Positions 33,362-41,991 are shown, numbered from the stretch's first letter. The stretch is 64,000 nt of DNA from Elusimicrobiota bacterium (GCA_003153935.1 PMCA01000011.1:68670-132669), one strand, 5' to 3'. Notes: a model not told the origin generated them from the letters alone. Program-made: numbers and translations.

Positions 33362-34554
33362 TGGTATTAGCTAAACGGGCCACCTTAATAAGCCCCTCCT
33401 TGACCCTGGGCATAACCGCTAAAGTTAACCAGCTTTGCTCCCAGGGCATTGATGTGATAGGGTTTGGAGCCGGCGAACCTGATTTTGACACTCCCGTTTA
33501 TATAAAGGAGGAGGCGATCAGGGCCCTTAATTCCGGTTTTACTAAATATACCGCTACTTCGGGTATCAAGGAGCTTAAAGAAGCTATCATCGCCAAATTC
33601 CAACGGGATAATCGGTTGGTTTATACTCCCGAAGAGATCATTGTTTCCTGCGGCGCTAAGCATTCTTTATATAACGCTATACAGGTGCTGTGCGAGAAGG
33701 GTGATGAGGCCATTTTGGCCTCACCGTACTGGAACAGCTATCTGGAAATGATCAAGCTCAGCGGCGCTAAGCCGGTTATCATTAAGACCAAAGAAAAAGA
33801 TGGCTTTAAGATACTACCGGAAGCGCTGCAGCAGAAAATTTCTCCTAAGACCAAACTGTTGATCCTGAACAGCCCATCCAACCCCACCGGCACGGTTTAT
33901 ACCCCGGTGGAGATCAAGGCCCTGGGCCGGATCATCGCCGATAATAATATAATGACGATCTCCGACGAAATCTACGAAAAGCTGATCTACAGCGATGTCG
34001 TGCCGGTCAGCCTGGCTTCCTTAAGCGACAAATTAAAATCCTTGACCTTGGTGATTAATGGGGTCAGTAAAACTTATGCTATGACCGGCTGGCGGATCGG
34101 CTACGCAGCCGGGAGCAAAGAGATCATAAAAGCCATGACGAACCTGCAGGACCATTCTACTTCCAACCCGGTTTCTTTCGTGCAAAAGGCGGCGGTCGTC
34201 GCCCTGAACGGGCCGCAGAACGAGCTGGAAACAATGCGCCAGGAGTTCAAGAAAAGACGGGATTATATGGTAGCCAGGGTAAATTCCTTAAAAGGATTAT
34301 CCTGCCTTAACCCCGATGGCGCTTTTTACGTGTTTGCCAACGTAAAAAAGCTTTTTAATAAGAATATCAAAGGCCTTGAGGTAAAAGATTCCTTGTCTTT
34401 AGCGGAATGCTGGTTGAACGAGGCTCGGGTAGCAGTGGTCCCGGGGGCCGCATTCGGTGCAGATAATTATGTAAGATTTTCCTACGCCACCAGTTTTGAG
34501 AAAATCAAGACCGGGCTGGACAGGATTGAAACACTGATCAATAAATACTATTAA
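33361..34554 (+). CDS. Class I pyridoxal-phosphate aminotransferase, aspartate aminotransferase type
   Basis: Aminotransferase of 397 residues. PLP-lysine in SKTYAMTGWRIGY (Lys near 240), NSPSNPTG substrate/cofactor loop, FGAGEPDFDTP at the start and the C-terminal Arg in YVRFSYATS. This is the AspB-type of subgroup Ib, which normally makes aspartate from oxaloacetate. The coupling with a citrate/homocitrate synthase-like gene fits an oxaloacetate/2-oxoglutarate node. Exact substrate cannot be fixed. Confidence 0.92.
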   Translation: MVLAKRATLISPSLTLGITAKVNQLCSQGIDVIGFGAGEPDFDTPVYIKEEAIRALNSGFTKYTATSGIKELKEAIIAKFQRDNRLVYTPEEIIVSCGAKHSLYNAIQVLCEKGDEAILASPYWNSYLEMIKLSGAKPVIIKTKEKDGFKILPEALQQKISPKTKLLILNSPSNPTGTVYTPVEIKALGRIIADNNIMTISDEIYEKLIYSDVVPVSLASLSDKLKSLTLVINGVSKTYAMTGWRIGYAAGSKEIIKAMTNLQDHSTSNPVSFVQKAAVVALNGPQNELETMRQEFKKRRDYMVARVNSLKGLSCLNPDGAFYVFANVKKLFNKNIKGLEVKDSLSLAECWLNEARVAVVPGAAFGADNYVRFSYATSFEKIKTGLDRIETLINKYY

Positions 34555-34567
34555 GGAAGAGGAGCCT

Positions 34568-35812
34568 ATGCGGCAAAAACAAAATAAGATTTATATTATC
34601 GATGTGACCAATCGTGACGGCGTGCAGACGGCGCGCCTGGGATTGGCCAAGTTACAGAAAACCATATTGAATATCTACCTTAACGAGATGGGCGTATTCC
34701 AGTCCGAATTTGGCTTCCCGGTAACGCGCCATGAAACTAATTACCTGAACGCCAACCTGGACCTGGCAGCCAAGGGGTACCTGGCGCCGATCCGCCTGAG
34801 CGGCTGGATCAGGGCGACGGTAGAAGACGTAGAGAACGCTTTCTCCAAAGTTCATAAGACAAAATACCTGAATCTGTCCATTTCTACCAGCGACCAAATG
34901 ATCGTCAATAAATTTAAGGGTAAACTCGATCATAAGGGTATATTGAAGGAAATGACCGCGGCCGTGAAGCGCGCCCGTAAACTTGGGGCGGAGGGAATCG
35001 GCGTTAATGCTGAGGACGCGTCACGCACCAGGATGGATTATTTATTGGAATTCGCCTATGCCGCCAAGCTGGCCGGCGCTGATCGACTGCGTTACTGCGA
35101 TACATTGGGGTATGATGACCCCTTTTCTATATATGAGCGCATTAAGAAACTAGCCCTGGCCACAAAAATGCCGATTGAATTACATTGTCACAACGATCTG
35201 GGTATGGTGGTAGGAACTTCCGTTGCCGGAGCTAAGGCGGCCATTGACGCCGGGGTTGACGCTTATATTAATACCACGGTAAATGGCATGGGCGAACGGG
35301 CAGGTAATGCCGACCTGGTTTCTGTCCTATTGGCGATCAAATATGCCAGCAGTTTCAGCGAAAAATACCGCTTGAGTGACGGTATCAATCTTTCCAAGGC
35401 CTGGAAGATAGCTAAATACGCTTCTTACGCTTTTGGCGTTCCTATACCGATCAACCAACCTGGCGTAGGAGCCAATGCGTTCGCTCATGAATCAGGCATA
35501 CACGCGGACGGCGCCTTGAAGGACCGCCGCAATTATGAATTGTACGACTATGAGGTTTTGGGTCGCGGCGAACCGGAGATAATAGAGACCGGACGCCAGA
35601 TAGTCGCCGGGGAATATAGCGGTATTAAAGGCTTCCGTAACGTCTACGGCAAATTGGAAGTAGAATTCAAGGATGATAAGGAAGCGACCAAGATATTGGA
35701 GATGGTCCGCTATGCAAATGTCCATACGCAGAAACCATTAACCAATGATGAACTTATATTCATAGCCAAATATCCGGAGCAAGCCAGGCAAATAATTACC
35801 GTAACACCTTAG
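34568..35812 (+). CDS. DRE-TIM metallolyase: homocitrate synthase-like, candidate (Re)-citrate synthase
   Basis: Acetyl-CoA-dependent condensing enzyme of 414 residues. Metal/catalytic residues: NRDGVQT (DRE-type loop, here NRDG) near residue 16, ELHCHNDLGM (metal His pair) near 216, and NTTVNGMGERAGNAD near 238. C-terminal part ANAFAHESGIHADG is shared with isopropylmalate and homocitrate synthases. The segments NEMGVFQSEFGFP and HETNYLNANLDLA resemble what I remember of the (Re)-citrate synthase clade of anaerobes. No leucine or nitrogenase genes are nearby, which favours citrate over isopropylmalate or NifV roles; that is inference. Confidence 0.85.
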   Translation: MRQKQNKIYIIDVTNRDGVQTARLGLAKLQKTILNIYLNEMGVFQSEFGFPVTRHETNYLNANLDLAAKGYLAPIRLSGWIRATVEDVENAFSKVHKTKYLNLSISTSDQMIVNKFKGKLDHKGILKEMTAAVKRARKLGAEGIGVNAEDASRTRMDYLLEFAYAAKLAGADRLRYCDTLGYDDPFSIYERIKKLALATKMPIELHCHNDLGMVVGTSVAGAKAAIDAGVDAYINTTVNGMGERAGNADLVSVLLAIKYASSFSEKYRLSDGINLSKAWKIAKYASYAFGVPIPINQPGVGANAFAHESGIHADGALKDRRNYELYDYEVLGRGEPEIIETGRQIVAGEYSGIKGFRNVYGKLEVEFKDDKEATKILEMVRYANVHTQKPLTNDELIFIAKYPEQARQIITVTP

Positions 35813-35813
35813 C

Positions 35814-35947
35814 GAGTTGATAGTTGATTGTTGATAGTTAATAGAATAAGCAAAAAAATAAAGCGCTAGTCTTTTCGATTAGCGCTTCGTTTTTTCTATC
35901 AACTACGAGTCCCGATCAGATCGGGACGGACTATCAACTATGAACTG
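35814..35947. repeat. Nested intergenic inverted repeats with AGTTGATAGT words
   Basis: The 138-base gap between convergent genes carries AGTTGATAG-type words on its left side (35815-35850) and their complements CTATCAACTA on the right (35896-35947). Inside sits a separate perfect palindrome with nine paired bases (GTCCCGATC, 35909-35917, with 35919-35927). The style resembles the repeat at 13248-13347: short words reiterated in both orientations. Confidence 0.6.
35851..35895. terminator. Bidirectional Rho-independent terminator
   Basis: Stem AAGCGCTAGTC (35861-35871) with GATTAGCGCTT (35877-35887), 11 pairs including one G-T, loop TTTTC. T-run after it (35890-35895) and A-run before it (35852-35858), so it can stop both the plus-strand ndk operon and the minus-strand parA-parB operon. 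Confidence 0.85.
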
Positions 35948-35950
35948 TTT

Positions 35951-36802
35951 TTATCTAACGCCCTTCATTACGTTCATTATTCTTTGCAGATCGTCATCGG
36001 AATAGAATTTCACTTCAATCTTGCCTTTTCCCCGACGGTATTTAATATTGACATGGGCGCCCAAAATGCGCTGCAATTCTTCCTCCGCCTCCAGCACATG
36101 GACATTTTTGTGCTTGGTGGTGGTAATATCTATTTTCCTGAGTTTTTTTACCACTTCCTCGGTGTCCCGCACGCTCAGTTTTTCACCGAATATTCTTTTG
36201 GCCATTGATTCCTGGTCCTCAAAGCTTTCCAGCCCCATAATCGCTTTGGCATGTCCTGCTGAAAGATTCCCGTTCAGGATCTGGCTTTTAACTTCGCTGG
36301 GCAACTTAAGTAAACGCAACATATTGGCAACCGATGAACGATCTTTGCCTATCCTCTTGGACAGGTCTTCCTGGCTCAGATTGAAATTATCCATTAACTG
36401 CTTATAGGCTTCGGCTTCCTCTAAAGGATTCAGGTCTTCGCGCTGGATGTTTTCCACTAATGATAATTCGAACATTTCCGCGTCGTTGACGTCTTTAATT
36501 ATGGCTGGCACATCTGACAACCCGGCCGCCTTGGCCGCCCGCCATCTGCGTTCCCCGGCGATCAGTTCGTATCCGCCTTCACACTTCCGCAGCAGTAAGG
36601 GATGGACCAGGCCGCTGGTCTTTATGGAATTGGCCAGTTCGGTAATTTTCTCTTCATTAAAATAATGCCTGGCCTGATATTTGTTAGGTATGATATTGTC
36701 CAGCCTGACATGGCTGATACTATCATTAATAATTACATCGCCATCGCTTAGCGTTACTCCCGGTATTAGCGCTTCCAATCCCTTACCCAGAGCTTTATGC
36801 AT
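35951..36802 (-). CDS. parB: ParB/Spo0J chromosome-partition protein
   Basis: CTPase and DNA-binding protein of 283 residues that loads on parS sites and organises the origin. N-terminal ParB domain (about 30-120) with the CTP motif AGERRWRAAK and SLVENIQREDLNPLEEA; helix-turn-helix at about 138-175 (LSKRIGKDRSSVANMLRLL); C-terminal dimerisation domain ending NVMKGVR. Four parS or parS-like sites lie at 38.7-39.6 kb. Downstream of parA with 28 bases between. Confidence 0.96.
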   Translation of the reverse strand: MHKALGKGLEALIPGVTLSDGDVIINDSISHVRLDNIIPNKYQARHYFNEEKITELANSIKTSGLVHPLLLRKCEGGYELIAGERRWRAAKAAGLSDVPAIIKDVNDAEMFELSLVENIQREDLNPLEEAEAYKQLMDNFNLSQEDLSKRIGKDRSSVANMLRLLKLPSEVKSQILNGNLSAGHAKAIMGLESFEDQESMAKRIFGEKLSVRDTEEVVKKLRKIDITTTKHKNVHVLEAEEELQRILGAHVNIKYRRGKGKIEVKFYSDDDLQRIMNVMKGVR

Positions 36803-36830
36803 CTTTGCCTCCTCAATTTATTTTCCTGAA

Positions 36831-37715
36831 TTATTCCTGGTGATTTTCTCCGGTAACTGCCGGCACCGCCTCTGCGGTAGCATCCTCGTCAACGCCCTCG
36901 GATATTGCTTCAGAAGTTTCCTCAATGGTCGGACTCTTTACCTGTTCTTCCCCATGCCTGTGGCCGATAACTTCTTTGGCCAGTTCGGCATACGCCACCG
37001 CCCCCTTAGAATGAGGGTCATACAGCAAAATAGGTTTCCCGTGGCTGGGAGCTTCCGAGAGCCTGACCGTCCTGGGGATTACTGTGGTATAAACCTTGCT
37101 CTTGAGATATTTCCGCACCTCATCCACTACTTGCCCGGATAGGTTAACCCGTGAATCATACATAGTTAACAAAACCCCTTCCACTTTAAGATCCGGATTC
37201 AGGTTCTTCCTGATCAGTTCAATGGTGTTGAGTAGCTGCCCCAGCCCCTCCAGCGCGTAATATTCGCATTGCATCGGAATTATCACTGAATCAGCAGCGG
37301 TTAAACTGTTAACGGTCAATAACCCCAGTGAAGGCGGACAATCTATGATTATGTACTTGTATACGCTATTTAGTTTTTCCAGAGCCTTACGCAGGCGGGT
37401 TTCACGGGCCAGAACGTTTACTAATTCAATCTCTGCCCCAATCAGGTGTATATTTGCGGGAACGACGTCCAGCCAATCGACATCGCTTGGCACAATTGCA
37501 TCTTCGATGAGGGTTTCTTCTATTAGTACGTTATATATGGTGCTTTTCAAGTCATTTTTATCAACGCCTACACCAGCGGTGCTATTACCCTGTGGATCCA
37601 TATCAATCAGTAGTGTTTCCTGTCCCTGCTGCGCAAGGTAGGCGGATAGATTAATAGCGGTTGTTGTTTTACCTACCCCACCTTTTTGATTGGCTACAGC
37701 AATAACCTGGCTCAT
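36831..37715 (-). CDS. parA: ParA/Soj chromosome-partition ATPase
   Basis: Deviant Walker ATPase, KGGVGKTTTAINL near residue 11, LIDMDPQGN and IIIDCPPSLGLLT. ATG at 37715 is preferred to the GTG six bases upstream because AGGGG lies five bases before it; 294 residues. It carries an unusual acidic Glu/Ala/Val C-terminal tail of about 35 residues (KSPTIEETSEAISEGVDEDA) after the normal end of ParA. Promoter predicted at 37753-37781. Confidence 0.95.
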   Translation of the reverse strand: MSQVIAVANQKGGVGKTTTAINLSAYLAQQGQETLLIDMDPQGNSTAGVGVDKNDLKSTIYNVLIEETLIEDAIVPSDVDWLDVVPANIHLIGAEIELVNVLARETRLRKALEKLNSVYKYIIIDCPPSLGLLTVNSLTAADSVIIPMQCEYYALEGLGQLLNTIELIRKNLNPDLKVEGVLLTMYDSRVNLSGQVVDEVRKYLKSKVYTTVIPRTVRLSEAPSHGKPILLYDPHSKGAVAYAELAKEVIGHRHGEEQVKSPTIEETSEAISEGVDEDATAEAVPAVTGENHQE

Positions 37716-37752
37716 TACCACCCCTGTAAATTACTCTGATCGATTCGTGTTC

Positions 37753-37781
37753 ATTTTAACAAACACCAATAAATAATGCAA
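37753..37781 (-). promoter_or_regulatory. Predicted promoter of parA-parB
   Basis: Minus-strand TTGCAT (37781-37776), 17-base spacer, TAAAAT (37758-37753), 38 bases before the parA ATG. Confidence 0.55.
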
Positions 37782-37795
37782 GCAAAATTTTATGC

Positions 37796-38731
37796 TTACC
37801 GCTCTTTTATGTACCTATACCATTGATCCTGGAAATCATCCAGGCTTTTAAACTGGTTTTTGTAGGTGCTCAGTAGTGCCTTCTCCACATTGTCTTCTTT
37901 TTTTAAACTTAGGCAGAATTCGTTAAATTTAGCCCTCCCCAGCTTATGTATCATAAATTCAACAGTACTAAGAGATTGCGCGTACCACAGGTTGATCATG
38001 GTCGTCTTGCCTTGCTTCAAAATATCCGCCTTAATAAGCTCTCTGAAAGGAAAGTATCCACCATTTCTTAACTCCGTCATCCTATTTTCCAGGCTGATGA
38101 TAAGACTACTATGAACTACTTTGCGTTCTTCATAGGTAGCTAGCCCTTCGGACAACCACCTCATGGTTATTGGGTCGTATTGCCTACCCATATAATTATA
38201 CAGCAACATATGTGTTATCTCATGAGGTATCAGGCCAGTTAAGTTCACCCCTTCAAATGAATAGAAGCTATTCTTATTATAGATGGCCCTGCCCACTGAC
38301 CACATGGGTTGTCTGATCTTTGACCTGTATTCGTCCTCGTTCTTAAATATAAATATCTTTATCTTTTTATTGGCCTGAATTTTGAAACTAAGATCTTCGA
38401 TTATTCTATCATAGACACCCTCAATAGAATCTCCTATGTCTTCGCAAACTTCATTATTATGGGCATATATCTTGAAGTGGTCGGTTTCCTTACTGCAATA
38501 GCTTGCCTCGCTGATCTCCGGGACTTCCATCCCAAAGTTAGAATCCACATTGAATTCCGCGTGTTTCTCCAACTCATACAGAATCCTCATCTGATCCATG
38601 ATCTCCATATTCTGGGCTTGCATTTCCTTTATGCGGTTGTTAAGGTAGGCTATATGGCCAATATAAACCAATAGAATGCTTACTAAAACTATGAGCAGTA
38701 GGATTTTGACCCGTTCTTTACGTGATTTCAT
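37796..38731 (-). CDS. Membrane-anchored gluzincin metallopeptidase (peptidase MA-like)
   Basis: 311 residues from the ATG at 38731, which has AGGAG five bases before it; the longer frame would run through a parS site. Membrane helix at about 10-28, coiled-coil region 30-60, then a peptidase domain with HEITH zinc motif (GLIPHEITHMLLYNYMG) near residue 180 and the third ligand in WLSEGLATYEE. This is the pattern of peptidase MA family proteins in the envelope. Placed between parA and rsmG where no gene normally stands. Base composition is more AT-rich than its neighbours, hinting at later insertion. Target unknown. Confidence 0.82.
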   Translation of the reverse strand: MKSRKERVKILLLIVLVSILLVYIGHIAYLNNRIKEMQAQNMEIMDQMRILYELEKHAEFNVDSNFGMEVPEISEASYCSKETDHFKIYAHNNEVCEDIGDSIEGVYDRIIEDLSFKIQANKKIKIFIFKNEDEYRSKIRQPMWSVGRAIYNKNSFYSFEGVNLTGLIPHEITHMLLYNYMGRQYDPITMRWLSEGLATYEERKVVHSSLIISLENRMTELRNGGYFPFRELIKADILKQGKTTMINLWYAQSLSTVEFMIHKLGRAKFNEFCLSLKKEDNVEKALLSTYKNQFKSLDDFQDQWYRYIKER

Positions 38732-38747
38732 TATGGCTCCTATAGTT

Positions 38748-38763
38748 TGTTGCACGTGAAACA
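38748..38763. promoter_or_regulatory. parS-like site, one mismatch
   Basis: TGTTGCACGTGAAACA differs from the consensus TGTTTCACGTGAAACA at one base. It lies 16 bases before the peptidase start codon. Confidence 0.7.
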
Positions 38764-38780
38764 TGGCTTTTAGCACATAT

Positions 38781-38796
38781 TGTTTCACGTGAAACT
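38781..38796. promoter_or_regulatory. parS site
   Basis: Perfect 14-base core GTTTCACGTGAAAC, with the last base of the 16-mer changed. ParB binding expected. Confidence 0.9.
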
Positions 38797-38823
38797 ATGA
38801 TTTGCACTTAGAACAGCCAAAAA

Positions 38824-38839
38824 TGTTTCACGTGAAACA
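38824..38839. promoter_or_regulatory. parS site, perfect
   Basis: TGTTTCACGTGAAACA, exact match to the bacterial consensus. It lies just after the rsmG stop codon. Confidence 0.95.
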
Positions 38840-38848
38840 TTTTTTGGC

Positions 38849-39574
38849 TTATAATGGCCTTTTTTGTGGAATCCCTGACTTTCTTGGATACTTTTGAGGG
38901 GTGGACTGCTTTTTTCTAATGAAAATGAAGGTCCGTATAAAATCCTTTATACCAATCTCTATGAACCTTTCTTCCTCTCCTCCCAACTCTATTATAGCTT
39001 GCCTAGCTCCTTCCAGCTCTTGTTTTCCTTTAGGTCCTTTGTAAGCAACAAAATATCCATCAGACTTAATAAAAGGTAACGCTAACTCAACCAATGTATT
39101 CATCTCGGCTACTGCCCGGCTAACTACTATATCAAACTTCTCCCTGTACACTGGATGGTGAGCATATTCCTCTGATCTACCCCAAATTACGCTTACTTTG
39201 TCCAACATTAGCTTTTCAACTATTTCCTGAAGAAATTCTGTTTTCTTCTTGGTCGCCTCTATTATAACCAGCTGAAGATCAGGAAAGACTATCTTTATCG
39301 GTATCCCGGGGAATCCAGCTCCTGAACCTATATCAAGCAGCGTAATATCCTTACTCCCAGATATAGTTTCTTTAAATTGTTGGTGCACCGCTAAGGAGTC
39401 TATAAAGTGCTTCCATATAATTTCTTCGGTTTCGCTATTGGAAATAAGATTAAATTGGCTGTTCCTTTCCTGTAAAAGACCTAAATAGTCCATGAACGCT
39501 CTTTCCTGTTCATTTGTTAGGCTCAAGCCTATAGACTTTATTGCCTCCCTAAGCATTTCCTGCTCTGTTCCCAT
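38849..39574 (-). CDS. rsmG: RsmG, 16S rRNA m7G527 methyltransferase
   Basis: SAM-dependent methyltransferase of 241 residues. SAM loop DIGSGAGFPGIPIKI near residue 76 and LVIIEATKKKTEFL after it are diagnostic; VSRAVAEMNTL and YKGPKGKQEL complete the fold. C-terminal basic tail PRKSGIPQKRPL is a common extension. Flanked by parS sites on both sides, as in several origin regions where rsmG neighbours parA-parB. Usual neighbour mnmG is absent. Confidence 0.95.
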   Translation of the reverse strand: MGTEQEMLREAIKSIGLSLTNEQERAFMDYLGLLQERNSQFNLISNSETEEIIWKHFIDSLAVHQQFKETISGSKDITLLDIGSGAGFPGIPIKIVFPDLQLVIIEATKKKTEFLQEIVEKLMLDKVSVIWGRSEEYAHHPVYREKFDIVVSRAVAEMNTLVELALPFIKSDGYFVAYKGPKGKQELEGARQAIIELGGEEERFIEIGIKDFIRTFIFIRKKQSTPQKYPRKSGIPQKRPL

Positions 39575-39591
39575 TGAAATTACCCCAAAAA

Positions 39592-39607
39592 TGTTTCACG
39601 TGAAACA
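39592..39607. promoter_or_regulatory. parS site, perfect
   Basis: TGTTTCACGTGAAACA between rsmG and the patatin-like gene, 770 bases from the other cluster. Confidence 0.95.
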
Positions 39608-39618
39608 TTTTTTACCCA

Positions 39619-40518
39619 TTATTTGAATATTTGGCCTATAAACCTCTTGAATCTTGCCTTCCTGATAGTTTCTTTGATCTGCTCAAGCTTTGACCATACT
39701 GCCCTTTCCCCTCTTTTGGCGCAATAGTCAATTCTCTTAAAATTAGCCCAGTGAATATTACCTACTGCCGGGTTTATTACTATATCCGCGGCTAACAGGT
39801 TAAGATCGTTCAGCTTAGTACCAGTTATATAGTTGGCCCTGGATATAACCTCCAGGCCATTATCGAGTTTGTCTAGATATCGCTTCCTGCTCTTTACATT
39901 TACCGCAATGACTATATCTGCCCCAAGCTTGCGACACCCGTTAATGGGACACTCGCTTACTGAACCGCCATCTGCTATCAGGTCCCCGTTCCATTCCACA
40001 GGAGGCAATATCCCTGGGATACTGGCACTGCCAAGTACAGCCTTTCTTAATGGGCCGTCTTCTATGACGATTTCTTCACCTTTGAAAAGATTGGTTGCAG
40101 TGGCGGCAAAGGGAATGCCCAGCTTTCTTATCTCTATATCGGGTAGTAATTCATTAATGACGTTTTCTATCCTATCCTTCGAAATTACGCTCAACCTGGT
40201 TTTAATGATCGTGCTTAAATACGCTCTCTTTATGAAACCGCTAAACTTATATAAAAGACCTTCCCGGTCTTTCTCCTTATTCAGGTCAAACATTAATGCC
40301 CGGAATGATCCGGTCTCTACGCAAGCTCTAACCTTAGTCATAACAGTGTTAATATCAGGATTATACGCGTACAGAGCCCCGATTATTGCCCCCATGCTTG
40401 TACCGGAAATTACATCTATGGGAATCTTTTCCTCCTCAAGAACCTGCAGTACTCCAAGGTGTGCAAGCCCCCTGGCCCCTCCTCCGCCCAAAGCCAACCC
40501 AACTTTTACCTTTGCCAT
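39619..40518 (-). CDS. Patatin-like phospholipase (RssA-like)
   Basis: Lipid acyl hydrolase family protein of 299 residues. Oxyanion loop GGGGARGLAHLGV near residue 11, nucleophile Ser in SGTSMGAIIGALY, and catalytic Asp in IADGGSVSECP, giving the Ser-Asp dyad. No signal peptide, so cytoplasmic or membrane-peripheral. It sits between mnmE and rsmG where mnmG is normally found. Substrate unknown. Confidence 0.9.
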   Translation of the reverse strand: MAKVKVGLALGGGGARGLAHLGVLQVLEEEKIPIDVISGTSMGAIIGALYAYNPDINTVMTKVRACVETGSFRALMFDLNKEKDREGLLYKFSGFIKRAYLSTIIKTRLSVISKDRIENVINELLPDIEIRKLGIPFAATATNLFKGEEIVIEDGPLRKAVLGSASIPGILPPVEWNGDLIADGGSVSECPINGCRKLGADIVIAVNVKSRKRYLDKLDNGLEVISRANYITGTKLNDLNLLAADIVINPAVGNIHWANFKRIDYCAKRGERAVWSKLEQIKETIRKARFKRFIGQIFK

Positions 40519-40545
40519 ATTGCCTCCTGATATTTCAAGCGCAAA

Positions 40546-41952
40546 TCATTTGCCAATACAGAACCTGGAAAATATTATATTTAATACGTCCTCGCCTATA
40601 CGTTCCCCGGTTATTTCTCCCAAGTTTTCAATACTCGCTCTTAAGTTCGGGGCTATAAACTCCTCCCCTGCATCCCTGCCGGCATCAATTAATGCTTCTG
40701 CAAGGCGTTTAATTGCCTGTTTCAGCGCCAAAAAGTGTCTTTGGCTGGTAATGATGCTGTTTTCCGGTAAACCACCACCTACCCGGCTTTTTAGCGCTTG
40801 TTTGATTATCGCCTGTTCCAGGGCGCCCAGTCCTGTGCCTTTTAATGCACTGAACCCTATGGCTTTATCAACGCCAAGAGCCTTGAGCTCAGGCCCTTTT
40901 ATCACGGCGGGGAGATCTCTCTTGTTCAAGATGGCTATATAATTTTTACCTATAAGCTTTGGGCCTATGGCTTTGTCTTCTTTTGACAGCGGCCTATTAC
41001 CGTCGACAACCCAGAGCAATATATCCGCTTTCTCTATCGCTCTTTTGGTTCTCTCCTGGCCAATCTTTTCTATTTTATTGTTTGAGCTTCTTAGTCCAGC
41101 CGTATCCATCAGCCGTATCAGATGCCCTTTTATACTAATTACATCCTCTACTATATCCCTGGTGGTTCCAGGCAGCTCCGTAACGATGGCCTTTTCTTCT
41201 CTCAACAGGCAATTAAGCAGGCTGGATTTGCCCACATTTGGCTTGCCGATAATAGCGACTCGTATCCCCTCTTTAATTATCTTGCCCTTATCATACGTTT
41301 CAATTAGCTTTTCTAATTCCGCCTTGTTGTTTTTTATGCGGGTTACCACTTCATTTCTCGTCATGGTTTCCAGTTTTTCTTCCGCATAATCTATATTTGC
41401 CTCCATTTGCGCCAATATTTCCGTTAAATCGCCCTTTACTTCTTTTATCTTGTTAGATAATTTCCCCTCTAGCTGCTCCAGCCCTATTTTTAGCGCGGCC
41501 TCCGTCTTGGCAGATATAATATCGGCTACGGCCTCCGCCTGGCTCAGGTCAATTCTACCGTTCAGGAATGCTCTTTTGGTGAATTCACCTGGTTCGGCCA
41601 GCCTGGATCCGGCCGCGGTTATCGCCCCGAGTATGCTTTTTAAGATCAGGGACCCGCCATGGCCATAGAGCTCTACTGTTTCTTCCCGGGTATAAGAATG
41701 AGGCGCGCGCATGATGACCGCTAAGACCGCTTCGCCAGCGGCCGCGCCCTTATTTATCTTACCGTAATATAATTTATGTGTAGCCATATTGGCCACAGAT
41801 ATTCTGTCGGTGGTTTCAAATATTTGCGCCAATATTTTAGGCGCTTCGGGGCCGCTGATCCTGATCACGCCCAGCCCGCCGCTGCCAGAAGGCGTGGCAA
41901 TGGCCGCGATAGTGTCCGACAGGTAAGTTATAGCCTTTGGTGTTTTCTTCAT
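40546..41952 (-). CDS. mnmE: MnmE (TrmE), tRNA wobble-uridine modification GTPase
   Basis: GTPase that with MnmG adds (carboxymethyl)aminomethyl groups to U34 of certain tRNAs. 468 residues. N-terminal formyl-THF-binding domain (1-120, TIAAIATPSGSGGLGVIRIS), helical domain, G domain with GKPNVGKSSLLN, DTAGLR and NKRDLP, and the invariant C-terminal FCIGK. The frame begins shortly behind the jag terminator. Its obligate partner mnmG is not in the window. Confidence 0.96.
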   Translation of the reverse strand: MKKTPKAITYLSDTIAAIATPSGSGGLGVIRISGPEAPKILAQIFETTDRISVANMATHKLYYGKINKGAAAGEAVLAVIMRAPHSYTREETVELYGHGGSLILKSILGAITAAGSRLAEPGEFTKRAFLNGRIDLSQAEAVADIISAKTEAALKIGLEQLEGKLSNKIKEVKGDLTEILAQMEANIDYAEEKLETMTRNEVVTRIKNNKAELEKLIETYDKGKIIKEGIRVAIIGKPNVGKSSLLNCLLREEKAIVTELPGTTRDIVEDVISIKGHLIRLMDTAGLRSSNNKIEKIGQERTKRAIEKADILLWVVDGNRPLSKEDKAIGPKLIGKNYIAILNKRDLPAVIKGPELKALGVDKAIGFSALKGTGLGALEQAIIKQALKSRVGGGLPENSIITSQRHFLALKQAIKRLAEALIDAGRDAGEEFIAPNLRASIENLGEITGERIGEDVLNIIFSRFCIGK

Positions 41953-41991
41953 TAGTAAAATATCTTATACCAAATATGCCTTAAAAGCAAT

